From Methylocystis sp. IM3 (lineage in GTDB: Bacteria > Pseudomonadota > Alphaproteobacteria > Rhizobiales > Beijerinckiaceae), in assembly GCF_038070105.1 (NCBI RefSeq), contig NZ_JBBPBZ010000002.1, forward strand, positions 1,810,001-1,874,000: a stretch of DNA of 64,000 nt, given 5' to 3'. Numbering within the stretch: the first letter of the stretch is position 1; each line of letters begins with the position of its first letter. The notes under the pieces were generated by a model. That model was given only the letters and a program-made list of their open reading frames with translations, did no database searches and was not told the DNA's origin. The position numbers and the translations under genes were made by a program. Below, in pieces: positions 1 through 11,205 of the stretch.

Positions 1-109
1 GGGGATGGTTTCCCTTTCACGAGATGGCGCGTGGCCCGGGTGGATGCAATCGCGGGCGCCGATCCCCATCTCCTCCCTGCAACCGTGGCAGATGGACTGT
101 TCCGCGCTC

Positions 110-1108
<999 letters not shown>

Positions 1109-1229
1109 TGGGCCTCTCGGGATTTCACGTCGAATCTTCGGGCGGCCATCTCTCCCCCTCGCAGGGCCACCCTCCCCGCAAAAGGGAGGAATTTGGCCGC
1201 CGTGACGGCTTTTGCCGGGAAGGGGAAGC

Positions 1230-2150
1230 ATGATCCGCCCGGTCGAAACCCGCGCCTATGATCCCGCGCGCCGCGCGCCGGTCGAGGGCTCGGTCGCCGC
1301 CGATCTCGCGGCGAGCCTGCCGCGCATCGTCAACCGGGCGCATGAGATTGCGGCCAGCGTCGCTTATGGCGTGCATGGCCGCAAGCGCGCCGGTTTGGGC
1401 GAGACCTTCTGGCAATATCGGCCTTTTACCAGTGGCGAGGCCGCGCATCGCATCGACTGGCGGCGTTCTGCGCGGGGCGACCAGCTCTATGTTCGCGAGC
1501 GTGAGTGGGAGGCCGCGCACGACTATTTCCTCTGGATGGATTGCTCGCCCTCCATGGCTTTCGCCTCGTCGCTGGCGCAGGACGACAAGCTCGCCCGCGG
1601 CGTCACGCTCGGCCTCGCGCTTTCCGACGTGCTGGTGCGCGGCGGCGAGCGCGTCGCCGCTTTGGGGCTCACGGCGCCAATTTCGGCCCGCGACGTCATC
1701 GACCGGCTGGCCCGCGCGCTCTACGAGCACGCCGAAACGACGGCGCGTGACGATATTCCGCCCGACGCGCCGCTGCGTCCGAGGGCGCGCGTCGTCCTGA
1801 TCTCCGATTTTCTCTGCGATCTCGAGGCGCTTTCCGCGCGGCTCCACCGCTTCGCCGATGCGGGCGCCACGGGCGCGCTGCTCATGGTGATCGACCCTTG
1901 TGAGGAAAGCTTTCCCTTCACGGGCGAGACCATGTTTCTCGACACGGACGGCGGTCCCGCCTTTCGCGCGGGCGACGCCGGCAGCCTGCGCAAGGCCTAC
2001 GCCCGCCGGTTCGAGGCGCATCGCGAGGCGGTGCGGGCGGCGGCGCGTGAAGTCGGCTTCCTGTTTCTCCAGCATCACACCGACCGGCCGGCGGCCGAAG
2101 CCGCGCTGACCCTCGCCATGGGCCTGCATGGCGTCGAGGAGGAGAATTGA
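1230..2150 (+). CDS. DUF58 domain protein
   Basis: DUF58 proteins carry a vWA-like fold and are near-constant partners of MoxR ATPases; they probably present the client protein or metal site. The protein contains the family signature around YRPFTSGEAAHRIDWRRSA, followed by a vWA-like core (FLWMDCSPSMAF) with a MIDAS-type DxSxS-like motif. The ATG at 1230 follows a purine-rich stretch (gggaagggga); a TTG at 1212 is the alternative. The stop overlaps the next start by one base, which implies translational coupling. Function beyond the MoxR partnership is not known. Confidence 0.88.
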   Translation: MIRPVETRAYDPARRAPVEGSVAADLAASLPRIVNRAHEIAASVAYGVHGRKRAGLGETFWQYRPFTSGEAAHRIDWRRSARGDQLYVREREWEAAHDYFLWMDCSPSMAFASSLAQDDKLARGVTLGLALSDVLVRGGERVAALGLTAPISARDVIDRLARALYEHAETTARDDIPPDAPLRPRARVVLISDFLCDLEALSARLHRFADAGATGALLMVIDPCEESFPFTGETMFLDTDGGPAFRAGDAGSLRKAYARRFEAHREAVRAAAREVGFLFLQHHTDRPAAEAALTLAMGLHGVEEEN

Positions 2151-4924
2151 TGGGTTTCTCCTTCGCCGCGCCGCTCGCGCTGATCGGCCTCGCGAGCCTG
2201 CCGCTGATTTACTGGCTGCTGCGCGTGACGCCGCCGCGCCCGCGCGAGATCGTGTTTCCGCCGACCAAAATCCTGCGCGAGCTGCGGCCCGACGAGGAGA
2301 CGCCCGCGCGCACGCCATGGTGGCTGCTGCTCCTGCGTCTGGCACTGGCTGCGGCGTTCGTCCTCGCCATGGCCGGCCCGGTCTGGAGCCCGGCGGGAAC
2401 CGCCGTCGCCTCCCGAGAGGCGACCCTCGTCGCGCTCGATGACGGCTGGGCCTCGGCGCCCTCGTGGGAGCGGCGCGTCGCAGCCGCGGCGGCGATCGTC
2501 GAGGGCGCGGCGCGGGCAGGGGCGCCCATCGCCATCATGGCGGTTTCCGAGACCGCGGCGCCCGCGCAGGGCGACGGCGCCCGCGCGCTGGAGAAGCTGC
2601 GCTCTTTGCGCCCGAAACCCTATCTTCCCGACCGGCGCGCGACGGCGGACGCCGTCGCGAGCTTCGCAAAAGCCAATCCCAGGGGACGAGTCGTCTGGCT
2701 GGCCGACGCCCTGGCGCAGGGCGAGACGGCGGCTTTCGCGACGGTTCTGAAGGACGCCGCAAAGCTTGGCGCGCGCGTCGAGGTCCTGGTCGACGACCAT
2801 GCGCCGCTCGCGCTGGCCGCGCCCGCCAATGACGCCGCGACGCTCTCCGTCGAGGTGCTGCGCGCCGATTCCGCCCGCCCCGGCGCGGCGACCGTCGCCG
2901 CTTATGACTCGAAGGGCCAGATCATCGGAGAGGCCCGCGCCAGTTTCGGCGCGTCGATGCGGGCGCGGGCGCAGTTCGATCTGCCGGTGGAGCTGCGCAA
3001 CGATGTGAGCGTCTTGCGCGTCACGGGCGAGAACTCCGCCGGCGCGGTCGCGCTGCTGGACGCGCGCGCGAAGGTGCGGCGCGTGGCGCTCGTCGGCGGC
3101 GCGGGGCTCGATCAGGCGCAGCCCTTGCTTTCACCGGTCTATTATCTCGACAAGGCGCTCGCGCCTTTTGCGCAATTGCGCGAGACGCGGCCCGGCGCGG
3201 TCGATCCGATCCTGACGCTTCTCGCCGAGCGGCCCAATGCGGTGGCGCTGGCCGATGTGAGCCTCGCGCCGGGCGATGCCTATGACGCGCTCGCCCGCTT
3301 CGTGGAGGAGGGCGGGACGCTTCTGCGCTTCGCCGGTCCGCGCCTCGCCAACGCCGCCGACGATCTGCTCCCCGTGCATCTGCGGCGCAACGGCCGCGTG
3401 CTCGGCGGCGCCATGTCCTGGGAGACGCCCAAGGCGCTTGCGGAGTTCGAGGCGGCGAGCCCCTTCTACGGCCTGTCCGCCTCCAAGGACGTGAGCGTGC
3501 AGCGGCAGGTGCTGGCCGAGCCGGAGCCGGGCCTCGTGCAAAAGACATGGGCGCGCCTCTCGGACGGCACGCCGCTCGTGACCGCCGAGCGGCGCGGCAA
3601 GGGGCTGGTCGTCCTCTTCCACGTCAACGCCGATACGAGTTGGTCCAACCTGCCGATTTCGGGCCTCTTCGTGGACATGCTGAAACGCATTCTCGCCATG
3701 GCGGGCGAATCCGCGCCGCTGCCCGAGGCGGCGGAGACGGCCGCCGCCGGGGACGCGCGCGTTTTCGCACCGCTCGAGGCGCTCGACGGCTTCGGGGCGC
3801 TCGGCGCGCCCGGCCCCGAAGCGCAGCCGATCCCCGCGCATTTCGAGGGCCGCGCGAGCGCCCAGCATCCGCCGGGCCTCTATGGCGCGGGCGACGCCTT
3901 CGTCGCCCTGCAAACATTGCAGCCTGCGGACGAACTGAGCCGCTTCGACTTCGAGGCGGCAGGGCTCGCTCCGGCGGGATTGGCCGCCGGTGCGCCCGTC
4001 GATTTTCGCGGGCCGCTTCTCGCGGCGGCCGTGCTCGCCTTCGTGGCCGACGCCCTCATCGTGCTGGCGCTTTCGGGAAAGCTCCGCCTGCGGCCGCTCG
4101 CGGCGACGGCGGGCGCGCTTCTCATCTTTTCCGCCGTGGCGAATCCCCCCGATGCGCGCGCGGCGGCGGCCCTGACGCAGCGCGACAGGGAGGCGGCGCT
4201 GACGACGAAGCTCGCCTATGTCGTGTCCGGCGATCCCAAGGTGGACGAAGTCTCGCGGCTCGGGCTGGAGGCGCTGTCCAGGGCGCTCTCGCTGCGCACC
4301 TCCTTCTCGCCCGGCGATCCGGTGGGGATCGATCCCGCCAAGGACGAACTCGCCTTCTATCCCATGCTCTACTGGCCCGTCCTCGCCAACGCGCCGCAGC
4401 CCGCGGCCAAGACGGCGGCGCGCGTCGCCGCCTACATGAAGGAGGGCGGCACCATCGTCTTCGACACGCGCGACGCGCTGAGCCAGCGGCCGGGCGGCGC
4501 GCCCACGCCGGAAATGCAGTGGCTGCGCGACTTCTCGAAGGGGCTCGACATTCCCGAGCTGGAAGTCGTGCCGCGCGACCACGTCATCACCAAGACCTTC
4601 TATCTGCTCGACGGATTCGTGGGCCGGTACACGAGCGGCGAAACATGGGTCGAGGCGCTTCCGCCCGAGTCGAAGGACGACGCCGCGCGGCCGGTCCGCG
4701 CGACCGACAGCGTTTCGGCCATCGTCATAACCTCGAACGATCTCGCCGCCGCCTGGGCGATGGATAAGCGCGGCCAGCCGCTGTTTCCGCTGACGCCCGG
4801 CGGCGCCCGCCAGCGGGAGCTGGCGCTGCGCGGCGGCGTCAACCTCGTCATGTACACGCTGACGGGGAATTATAAATCCGATCAGGTGCATGTGCGTGAT
4901 TTGCTGGAGAGGCTCGGGCAGTGA
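2150..4924 (+). CDS. BatA-like N-terminal / DUF4159 membrane protein
   Basis: Large (about 924 aa) inner-membrane protein. The N-terminus has two membrane segments separated by an RPREIVFPPTKIL-type stretch typical of aerotolerance BatA N-terminal domains (TIGR02226). Another membrane segment lies near residue 630 (LLAAAVLAFVADALIVLAL), followed by a C-terminal domain of DUF4159 type. It is the third gene of the MoxR operon, overlapping the DUF58 stop by one base, and probably forms the membrane scaffold on which the MoxR/DUF58 pair acts. A TTG at 2147 would add one residue. The role is inferred from the conserved arrangement. Confidence 0.85.
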   Translation: MGFSFAAPLALIGLASLPLIYWLLRVTPPRPREIVFPPTKILRELRPDEETPARTPWWLLLLRLALAAAFVLAMAGPVWSPAGTAVASREATLVALDDGWASAPSWERRVAAAAAIVEGAARAGAPIAIMAVSETAAPAQGDGARALEKLRSLRPKPYLPDRRATADAVASFAKANPRGRVVWLADALAQGETAAFATVLKDAAKLGARVEVLVDDHAPLALAAPANDAATLSVEVLRADSARPGAATVAAYDSKGQIIGEARASFGASMRARAQFDLPVELRNDVSVLRVTGENSAGAVALLDARAKVRRVALVGGAGLDQAQPLLSPVYYLDKALAPFAQLRETRPGAVDPILTLLAERPNAVALADVSLAPGDAYDALARFVEEGGTLLRFAGPRLANAADDLLPVHLRRNGRVLGGAMSWETPKALAEFEAASPFYGLSASKDVSVQRQVLAEPEPGLVQKTWARLSDGTPLVTAERRGKGLVVLFHVNADTSWSNLPISGLFVDMLKRILAMAGESAPLPEAAETAAAGDARVFAPLEALDGFGALGAPGPEAQPIPAHFEGRASAQHPPGLYGAGDAFVALQTLQPADELSRFDFEAAGLAPAGLAAGAPVDFRGPLLAAAVLAFVADALIVLALSGKLRLRPLAATAGALLIFSAVANPPDARAAAALTQRDREAALTTKLAYVVSGDPKVDEVSRLGLEALSRALSLRTSFSPGDPVGIDPAKDELAFYPMLYWPVLANAPQPAAKTAARVAAYMKEGGTIVFDTRDALSQRPGGAPTPEMQWLRDFSKGLDIPELEVVPRDHVITKTFYLLDGFVGRYTSGETWVEALPPESKDDAARPVRATDSVSAIVITSNDLAAAWAMDKRGQPLFPLTPGGARQRELALRGGVNLVMYTLTGNYKSDQVHVRDLLERLGQ

Positions 4925-4956
4925 CGATCGCGGGTCTCAGGCCATACGTCTCTGCG

Positions 4957-5050
4957 CGTCATGGCCGGGCTTGTCCCGGCCATCCACGGGACACGGCAGG
5001 TGAAGTCCTGCGCGGTGGCGTGGATGCCCGAGACGAGCGCGGGCATGACG
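4957..5050. repeat. Dispersed palindromic intergenic repeat, copy 1
   Basis: Starts with cgtcatggccgggc, contains the short inverted repeat ggccgggcttgtcccggcc, and ends with a partial mirror (cgtggatgcccgagac then gcgggcatgacg). The whole unit can fold on itself because the ends cgtcatg and catgacg are complementary. Two related copies lie at 26,941 and 27,544. Such REP/BIME-like units are common between genes in Hyphomicrobiales. It sits between two genes of one operon. Confidence 0.8.
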
Positions 5051-5072
5051 TATTGCGGCGTGCGGAGCTGAG

Positions 5073-7148
5073 ATGACCGACCTCAACATCACCTTCGCGC
5101 CGCTGCTGCCCTGGCCGCTGCTCGCGGCATTGGCGCTTCTCGCCGCCGTGGCGCTCGTCCTCGGCGCGACGCTCGGCCAGCGGGCGACGCTCCTGCGCGC
5201 CTTTGCGCTCGCCCTGGCGCTCGCGGCGCTGACCGACCCGACGCTCGTGCGCGAGAAGCGCGACCCTCAGAAAACCGTCGTCGCCGTCGTTCTGGACAAA
5301 AGCGAGAGCCAGAACTTCGGCGCCCGCGCCGCGCAGACCGAGGACGCGCGCAAGGGTCTCGACGCGGCGCTCGCCAGATTCGGCGATGTCGAGACGCGCG
5401 TCGTAACGGTGACGAATGACGCGAGCGGCAATGATGGCACCAAGCTGTTCGGCGCGCTCGAGCAGGCGTTGAAGGACGTGCCGCCCGAGCGCGTCGGGGC
5501 CGCCCTGCTGGTCACCGACGGCGTCGTCCACGACATTCCGGCGAAGGCGGAGGCGCTCGGCTTCCGCGCGCCGATTCATGCGCTCGTCACGGGGCGCGAA
5601 GGCGAGCGCGACCGCCGCATCGAGCTCGTCGAGGCGCCGCGCTTCGGCATCGTCGGCAAGGAGCAGACGGTGCGCGCCCGCGTCGTCGATACGGGCGGCG
5701 ACGGCGCGCGGGCGCCGATCACCGTGCGTCGCGACGGCGAACAGCTCCCGACCTACAGTCCCGTGCCGGGCGACGTGGTCAACATCCCCGTCAAGATCAC
5801 CCATGGCGGCGCCAATATCGTCGAGCTGGAAGTCCCGCCCGCGCCGGGCGAGATCACGCTCGCCGACAACAAGGCGGTCTTGTCCATCGAGGGCGTGCGC
5901 GATCGGCTGAAAGTGCTGCTCGTCTCCGGCGAGCCGCATCCGGGCGAACGCAGCTGGCGCAACCTGCTGCGCGCCGACGCCAATGTGGAGCTGGTGCATT
6001 TCACCATCCTGCGCCCGCCGGAAAAGCTCGACGTGACGCCGGCCTCGGAACTGTCGCTGATCGCCTTTCCGACCGCGGATCTCTTCGGCCGCAAGATCAA
6101 CGAATTCGACCTAATCATCTTCGACCGCTATTCCAATCAGACGCTCCTGCCGTCGATCTACTTCGACAATATTGCGCGCTTCGTGGAGAATGGCGGCGCC
6201 TTTCTCGCGGCCGTGGGGCCGGATTACGCGACCGCTCAGGGGCTCTATTATTCGCCGCTCGAGAATCTTCTGCCGGCGCGGCCGGACGGCTCTCTCTTCG
6301 AGCAGCCCTTCAAGGCGCGCGTGAGCAAGGACGGCGAGAAACACCCCGTCACGCGCGGACTGCCGGGCGCCAAATCCGATCCGCCGCAATGGGGCGAATG
6401 GTTCCGGCAGGTCGACGCGGGCGTACTGAAGGGCAATGCGATCCTCTCGGGCGCGCGCGACAAGCCGCTGCTGGTGCTCTCGCATGAGGGCAAGGGCAGG
6501 GTGGCGCTGCTGCTCAGCGATCAGATCTGGCTCTGGGCGCGCGGCTTCGACGGCGGCGGCCCCAGCGCCGACCTCACGCGGCGGCTCGCGCATTGGCTGA
6601 TGAAGGAGCCCGACCTCGAGGAAGAGGCGCTGCGCGCGCAGGCTCGGGGGCGCGATGTGACGATCGAGCGCCAGACCCTCAAGGATGAAGCGGCCCCGGT
6701 GACGGCGACCGCGCCTTCGGGCGCGACCCAGCAGGTGGCGCTGCGCCAGAGCGAGCCGGGCCTGTGGCGGGCCCAGCTCGATGCGCAGGAAATGGGTCTG
6801 TGGCGATTCCAGAGCGACGGGCTGACCGCGCTCGTGAATGTCGGCCCCGCCAATCCGCGCGAGTTCCGCGAAGTGGCGTCCACGATGGAGAAGCTGCGCC
6901 CGCTCGCCGAAGCCACCGGCGGCACGGTGCGGCGGCTCAGCAAGAATTCGGACGCCGTGACGCTGCCGCGCGTCGTCGAGATGAGCGACGCCAGCCGCTA
7001 TGGCGGCGCCGACTGGATCGGCGTCCGCCAGACCGGCGCCTCCACCCTCGTCGGCGTCGAGGCGGCGCCGCTGGGCCTCGGGCTTTGGGCGATGCTCGCC
7101 CTGCTGAGCGTGGTGGTCACCGCCTGGGCCTGGGAGGGCAGGCGGTAG
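5073..7148 (+). CDS. Large membrane protein of the MoxR operon, glutamine-amidotransferase-like/vWA-like
   Basis: Membrane protein of about 691 aa. Two N-terminal hydrophobic helices (residues about 10-60) precede a vWA-like stretch (VVAVVLDKSESQ) with the start of a MIDAS motif. A large periplasmic middle follows, then a segment (residues about 340-400) resembling the class I amidotransferase-like domain seen in this family. A C-terminal membrane helix ends in a charged tail. It is the fourth gene of the MoxR/DUF58/BatA-like group, separated from the third by a palindromic repeat. The ATG at 5073 follows a weak purine tract. It probably acts in the same envelope complex; no enzymatic role can be assigned. 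Confidence 0.8.
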   Translation: MTDLNITFAPLLPWPLLAALALLAAVALVLGATLGQRATLLRAFALALALAALTDPTLVREKRDPQKTVVAVVLDKSESQNFGARAAQTEDARKGLDAALARFGDVETRVVTVTNDASGNDGTKLFGALEQALKDVPPERVGAALLVTDGVVHDIPAKAEALGFRAPIHALVTGREGERDRRIELVEAPRFGIVGKEQTVRARVVDTGGDGARAPITVRRDGEQLPTYSPVPGDVVNIPVKITHGGANIVELEVPPAPGEITLADNKAVLSIEGVRDRLKVLLVSGEPHPGERSWRNLLRADANVELVHFTILRPPEKLDVTPASELSLIAFPTADLFGRKINEFDLIIFDRYSNQTLLPSIYFDNIARFVENGGAFLAAVGPDYATAQGLYYSPLENLLPARPDGSLFEQPFKARVSKDGEKHPVTRGLPGAKSDPPQWGEWFRQVDAGVLKGNAILSGARDKPLLVLSHEGKGRVALLLSDQIWLWARGFDGGGPSADLTRRLAHWLMKEPDLEEEALRAQARGRDVTIERQTLKDEAAPVTATAPSGATQQVALRQSEPGLWRAQLDAQEMGLWRFQSDGLTALVNVGPANPREFREVASTMEKLRPLAEATGGTVRRLSKNSDAVTLPRVVEMSDASRYGGADWIGVRQTGASTLVGVEAAPLGLGLWAMLALLSVVVTAWAWEGRR

Positions 7149-7222
7149 TCTCTCTCGGGTCTCCTCACGCTTCCGCCGCCCTATATGAACCGGGGGCGCG
7201 GGGGAAACCGTGGAGCATCGCC

Positions 7223-7405
7223 ATGCAAGGAGTGGAAGTCGCCGACTACGCCCGCCAATTGTTCCAGGCGCATGGGCCAAAGGCCGCCGCCGAAGCCGCC
7301 CAGAAGGCGCGCGCCCTCGAAGAGCAGGGCAAGGCCGACGAGGCCACGACCTGGCGGCGCATCGAGGCGGCCATCAAGGAGATGCTGGGGCCGCATCAGA
7401 GTTGA
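7223..7405 (+). CDS. Small conserved hypothetical protein (60 aa)
   Basis: Encodes a 60-residue, mostly helical, alanine- and charge-rich protein (begins MQGVEVADYARQLF, ends KEMLGPHQS) with no signal peptide. The predicted helix around residues 20-52 (AAAEAAQKARALEEQGKADE) suggests a small cytosolic helical hairpin. The preceding sequence gives only a weak ribosome site. It sits between the MoxR operon and anmK. The coding character and clean start argue that it is real. I do not recognise a family. Confidence 0.6.
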   Translation: MQGVEVADYARQLFQAHGPKAAAEAAQKARALEEQGKADEATTWRRIEAAIKEMLGPHQS

Positions 7406-7489
7406 GCCCGGCTCTCGATGTGACAAAGCCGGAGGCGCTCCACGGAGGAGCCTGCTAATCTCGCGGCGTTCGATCCGGGAGATTCGGCC

Positions 7490-8617
7490 TTGCCCACATA
7501 CCGCGCCATCGGCCTCATGTCCGGCACCTCGATGGACGGCGTCGACGTGGCGCTCGTCGAGACGGATGGGGAGACTTCGGTCTCCCTGGGGCCGACGGGG
7601 CACTTTCCCTATAACGACGCCGACCGCGCGCTGCTGCGCAATGCGCTGGCCGAGGCCGCCACGCTGGAGGATCGCGACGCCCGGCCGGGCGTGCTGGCCT
7701 TCGCCGAGCGCATGGTGACGGACAGGCACGCCGAGGCCGTCGAGGCGTTCCTGCGCGACAACGCCATAGAGGCCGGGTCGATCGACGTCGTCGGCTTTCA
7801 TGGCCAGACGGTGCTGCACAAGCCGCGCCAGAGGCTCACCGTCCAGATCGGCGACGGGCAGGGGCTCGCGAACCGGCTCGGCGTCGACGTGGCCTATGAC
7901 TTCCGCGCCGCGGACATCGCCGCGGGTGGGGAGGGCGCGCCCATCGTGCCGGTGTTCCACCGCGCGCTCGTGATGGCCGGCGGCATGAAAGGCGAGGTGG
8001 CGCTTCTCAATATCGGCGGCGTCGCCAATGTCACTTACATCGCCGACGGCGAGGCCCCGATCGCCTGCGACACCGGCCCCGGCAACGCGCTGATCGACGA
8101 TCTCATGCTCCAGCGCACCGGCGCGCCCATCGACCGCGACGGCCACATGGCGGCGCGCGGGCGGGTCAACGAGGCGGCGCTCTTGCGCCTGCTTGCCCAT
8201 CCCTTCTTCGATCAGCCGCCGCCGAAGTCGCTCGACCGCAACGCCTTCTCGCTCGATCCCGTGAGCCGGCTCCCCACGGAGGACGCGGCCGCGACCCTCA
8301 CCGCCTTCACGGCGGCCTCGGTTTTGAGGCTCTTTCCGCATCTGCCGACGCAGCCGCAATTGCTCATCGTCTGCGGCGGGGGCGCGCGCAATCCGATTCT
8401 CGTGCGCGAACTGGTGATGCGCCTGCCGTGCAAGGTCACGACCGCCGACGCCGTCGGCTGGTCGGCCGACTCGATGGAGGCGCAAGCCTTCGCCTATCTC
8501 GCGGCGCGCGTGCTGGAGGGATTGCCGATCACCTTCCCGACCACGACGGGAGCGCCCGAGCCCATGGCTGGCGGCCGCCTGGCGCGGGCCGCGGGCGACG
8601 CGGGCGCGTCAGGATAG
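7490..8617 (+). CDS. anmK: Anhydro-N-acetylmuramic acid kinase
   Basis: AnmK phosphorylates and opens 1,6-anhydro-N-acetylmuramic acid to MurNAc-6-P during recycling of cell-wall turnover products in the cytosol. The N-terminal ATP-binding signature [17 protein letters not shown] is intact, and the other ASKHA motifs are visible ([30 protein letters not shown] near residue 295). Length (375 aa) matches the family. The start is a TTG at 7490 preceded by gggag; the next ATG falls inside the GLMSGTS motif and would destroy it. Confidence 0.95.
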   Translation: MPTYRAIGLMSGTSMDGVDVALVETDGETSVSLGPTGHFPYNDADRALLRNALAEAATLEDRDARPGVLAFAERMVTDRHAEAVEAFLRDNAIEAGSIDVVGFHGQTVLHKPRQRLTVQIGDGQGLANRLGVDVAYDFRAADIAAGGEGAPIVPVFHRALVMAGGMKGEVALLNIGGVANVTYIADGEAPIACDTGPGNALIDDLMLQRTGAPIDRDGHMAARGRVNEAALLRLLAHPFFDQPPPKSLDRNAFSLDPVSRLPTEDAAATLTAFTAASVLRLFPHLPTQPQLLIVCGGGARNPILVRELVMRLPCKVTTADAVGWSADSMEAQAFAYLAARVLEGLPITFPTTTGAPEPMAGGRLARAAGDAGASG

Positions 8618-8672
8618 AACTCCGTTAGTCATTTACGGCTAAGGCTCAGGTTCGTTTTCTCGGTCTGAGAGC

Positions 8673-9266
8673 ATGGCCATGACCGCCACCACGGATTCGC
8701 CGCACAATGGTTTCTCCCGGCGCCGTCTCGTCTTGGGGGCGATGGGGGCGGTGGGGCTCGGCGCGGCCGTCGCCGCCGTCGAACATGTCTGGAAAAAGAA
8801 GGACATAGGGGCGCGGCTTTTCAATCCCTTCACGCTCGCCCATTTCGAACTGCCGCCGGTGCCGGGGCTGCTCGACGCCGCGGGCAAGCCGGTTCCCGGT
8901 CTCTCCAGCGCCGATCTCGCCGGCAAACGCTGCCTCTTGAACGTCTGGGCCTCCTGGTGCCCGGTCTGCCGTGAGGAGCACAAGCATCTTGTGGCGCTGG
9001 CGCAGCGCAACCTGGCGCCGATCTATGGCGCGGACGTGAAAGACCCGCCGGCGCGCGTGCGCTATTTTCTCGCGCAGCATGGCAACCCTTTCGTCGCCAT
9101 CGGGGCGGATGCGGAGAGCTACCTCATGCGCGCGCTCGGCTTGCGCGGCGTGCCCGGAACCTTCGTGATCGGGCCGGGTCATGTCATCGAATGGCAGACC
9201 AACGAGGGGCTGACGGAGGCGATGATCGAGAAGGAAATTGCGCCGCGTCTCGCCAGCAAGGCCTGA
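8673..9266 (+). CDS. TlpA/DsbE-family thiol-disulfide oxidoreductase (CcmG-like)
   Basis: Membrane-anchored periplasmic thioredoxin of about 197 aa. An N-terminal SRRRLVLG motif followed by a hydrophobic helix could be a twin-arginine signal or anchor. The thioredoxin fold contains the active site WCPVC in the context LLNVWASWCPVCREE, and the cis-Pro loop reads RGVPGTFVIG, both typical of DsbE/CcmG, which reduces apocytochrome c thiols. No other cytochrome c maturation genes are nearby, so the assignment to CcmG rather than another TlpA member is by sequence resemblance. A second in-frame ATG follows at 8679. Confidence 0.88.
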   Translation: MAMTATTDSPHNGFSRRRLVLGAMGAVGLGAAVAAVEHVWKKKDIGARLFNPFTLAHFELPPVPGLLDAAGKPVPGLSSADLAGKRCLLNVWASWCPVCREEHKHLVALAQRNLAPIYGADVKDPPARVRYFLAQHGNPFVAIGADAESYLMRALGLRGVPGTFVIGPGHVIEWQTNEGLTEAMIEKEIAPRLASKA

Positions 9267-9287
9267 GAACGGGCGGGAGCCAATAAA

Positions 9288-9317
9288 AAGCCTCCCACAG
9301 CGGACCGTGGGAGGCTT
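9288..9317. terminator. Bidirectional intrinsic terminator
   Basis: Perfect 11-bp stem (aagcctcccac paired with gtgggaggctt) with an 8-nt loop, lying between two convergent genes. A run of A precedes it (9285-9289), giving a U-tract on the minus strand for rplI transcripts; on the plus strand only three T follow. Confidence 0.85.
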
Positions 9318-9340
9318 TGGGAAAGCTTCTGTTTCGAGGC

Positions 9341-9904
9341 TTACAGCTCGACGTCGCCAGCCTCGGCGAGCGCCGCGCCGACCTCGAGGCCGAGATCGTC
9401 CATGGACATCTCCTCACGGGCCAGAACCGACTCGCCGCGCGCCTGACGCTCGGCCTCTTCCTCGGAGCGGGCGACGTTGACGACGATCTTCACGTCCACC
9501 TCGGCGTGGAGATGCACCGGCACATTGTGCAGGCCCAGCGTCTTGATCGGATGGGTGAGAACCAACTGGTTGCGGTTCAGCGAGAAACCGCCGGCCGTCG
9601 CGGCCTCGGCGATGTCGCGCGTCGCGACCGAGCCATAGAGCTGGCCGCTCTCGCCCGCCTGGCGGATGATGACGAAAGTCTGCCCGTCGAGCTTCTCGGC
9701 GACGACCTCGGCCTCTTTCTTCGCCTCGAGATTGCGGGCCTCGATCTGGGCGCGCTGGCTCTCGAAATGCTTCTTGTTCGATTCGGTGGCGCGCAGCGCC
9801 TTGCCGCGGGCGAGGAGGAAATTGCGGGCGTAGCCGTCGCGCACCTTGACCGTTTCGCCCATCTGACCGAGCTTGGCCACGCGTTCGAGCAGAATGACTT
9901 CCAT
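9341..9904 (-). CDS. rplI: 50S ribosomal protein L9
   Basis: L9 binds domain V of 23S rRNA near the L1 stalk. The N-terminal domain ([21 protein letters not shown] then [13 protein letters not shown]) and the long connecting helix (residues about 45-75) are clear. The C-terminal RNA-binding domain contains [13 protein letters not shown]. Total length is 187 residues, with an acidic tail usual in alphaproteobacteria. The ATG at 9904 is preceded by a good ggag site; the frame stays open upstream but carries no L9 sequence. It is cotranscribed with the DUF2232 gene upstream, and a hairpin terminator follows. Confidence 0.97.
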   Translation of the reverse strand: MEVILLERVAKLGQMGETVKVRDGYARNFLLARGKALRATESNKKHFESQRAQIEARNLEAKKEAEVVAEKLDGQTFVIIRQAGESGQLYGSVATRDIAEAATAGGFSLNRNQLVLTHPIKTLGLHNVPVHLHAEVDVKIVVNVARSEEEAERQARGESVLAREEMSMDDLGLEVGAALAEAGDVEL

Positions 9905-9953
9905 TTTCGTTTCTCCGAGAGTTGGCGCCTTTGTCAGGAAAATCCGGCCAAAG

Positions 9954-10949
9954 TCAATCCGATTCCGCCGTTTTTTGCGGCTGATTGGGCGCCGCGGCCG
10001 ACTTGCGGTCGCGATAGTTGAAGATTGTGTCGGCGCCGCCGAGCACAGCGAGAGGCACGATCGGCCAACCGAGAAGGCCGAGCATGAAATAGATGATCGA
10101 CAGCACCAGCGCGCTCGACTTCGAGCCGCGCAACAGCACATGCACGACAGCGAGACCCTGGAGCATCAGCAACATGCCCATGGTCGCGACCAGCACCAGG
10201 CCGATGGCGGCGGAAGGCCCGCTGAACAGGGACAGGACGACGCCCGAGGCGAATACGCCCGTCACCGCGCGGGGCAGGCGGAAGTCCATCGCAATGTCCG
10301 GCCAGGGACGCGTGAGCAGGCTCGAGGCCCTCGCGATGGAGCCGCCGAGCCAAAGATTGGCGATGTGAATCAGCAGGCCGTAGCCCGCCAGAAATGCCGG
10401 GACGGAGCGGGCGACGACGCCCGAAAGCTCGGTCGGATTGGCGCTTTCCGGCAACTCCTTCTCACGCAGCATGGCGTCGAGCAGCAGGAAGGCGCGGGCG
10501 CGGATCGGGTTCAGGGCCTCGTCGAGCGAGCCGAAGCTCAGCGTCGCCACGATGAGCCAAAGGATGACGGCTCCCGCCAGAAGCGCGCCGGCGGCGAGGC
10601 AGCTCCAGCTTGAGACGTTGCGGACGACAAGATCGCGGCCCCCGCGCGGCGCCCCGGAGGCGGCGTAGGCGCCGACCCAGGCCGGCCCGGCGACGAGCAG
10701 GGCGTAGCCCATGCCGATGACTGGATGCAGCGCGAGCGAGAGAACGACCGTCGCGACCAGGGCGGAGGTCGCCCCGTGAACCACGCCGAAGCCCAGCGCC
10801 ACGATGACGAGCGGCAGCGGCGCGAGGTGGGCGAACAGAAGTCCGCCGAGACCCCCGCGCGCGACGACGGCGCCGATGGCCGCCGCGGCGATGCCGCCAA
10901 GGACGGAAATGCCGATGTTCTGCGGCGTGAACACGCTCTTGTCGGGCAC
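9954..10949 (-). CDS. DUF2232 integral membrane protein
   Basis: Predicted polytopic inner-membrane protein of 331 aa with about eight hydrophobic segments, matching the DUF2232/YybS-like family that lies immediately upstream of rplI in alphaproteobacteria. Starts with GTG (protein begins [19 protein letters not shown]) and ends 49 bp before the rplI start, so the two form an operon. Function is unknown. In many relatives rpsF and rpsR precede this gene; here they do not. Confidence 0.85.
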   Translation of the reverse strand: MPDKSVFTPQNIGISVLGGIAAAAIGAVVARGGLGGLLFAHLAPLPLVIVALGFGVVHGATSALVATVVLSLALHPVIGMGYALLVAGPAWVGAYAASGAPRGGRDLVVRNVSSWSCLAAGALLAGAVILWLIVATLSFGSLDEALNPIRARAFLLLDAMLREKELPESANPTELSGVVARSVPAFLAGYGLLIHIANLWLGGSIARASSLLTRPWPDIAMDFRLPRAVTGVFASGVVLSLFSGPSAAIGLVLVATMGMLLMLQGLAVVHVLLRGSKSSALVLSIIYFMLGLLGWPIVPLAVLGGADTIFNYRDRKSAAAPNQPQKTAESD

Positions 10950-11205
10950 GGGGTCGACTTCCGATTCAGATGAGCGGCCCCTCCGCGCAGCTGCGCGGTC
11001 AAGCCAAAAAGCGCCGAAACGGCCTTGCGGCCGGCGGCGCGAGACGCGCTTCTACTCCGAAACGGGCTTCTCGGGCAAGTGATGCGGTCTCCTGCGCCGG
11101 CAAGAGGAAGGCCCGCGCGCCGCAGCCGCAGCTTTGGCAGGCTTGCATTCTTCCCAAATTCCGGGATTTATGACCCTCGGCTTTGTGTAACGTCTCTCGA
11201 GTTCC

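Noticed and set aside
3131..4891. 586-codon minus-strand frame
   Set aside because: Mirror of the DUF4159 gene; composition (Arg, Gly, His) is that of a shadow frame.
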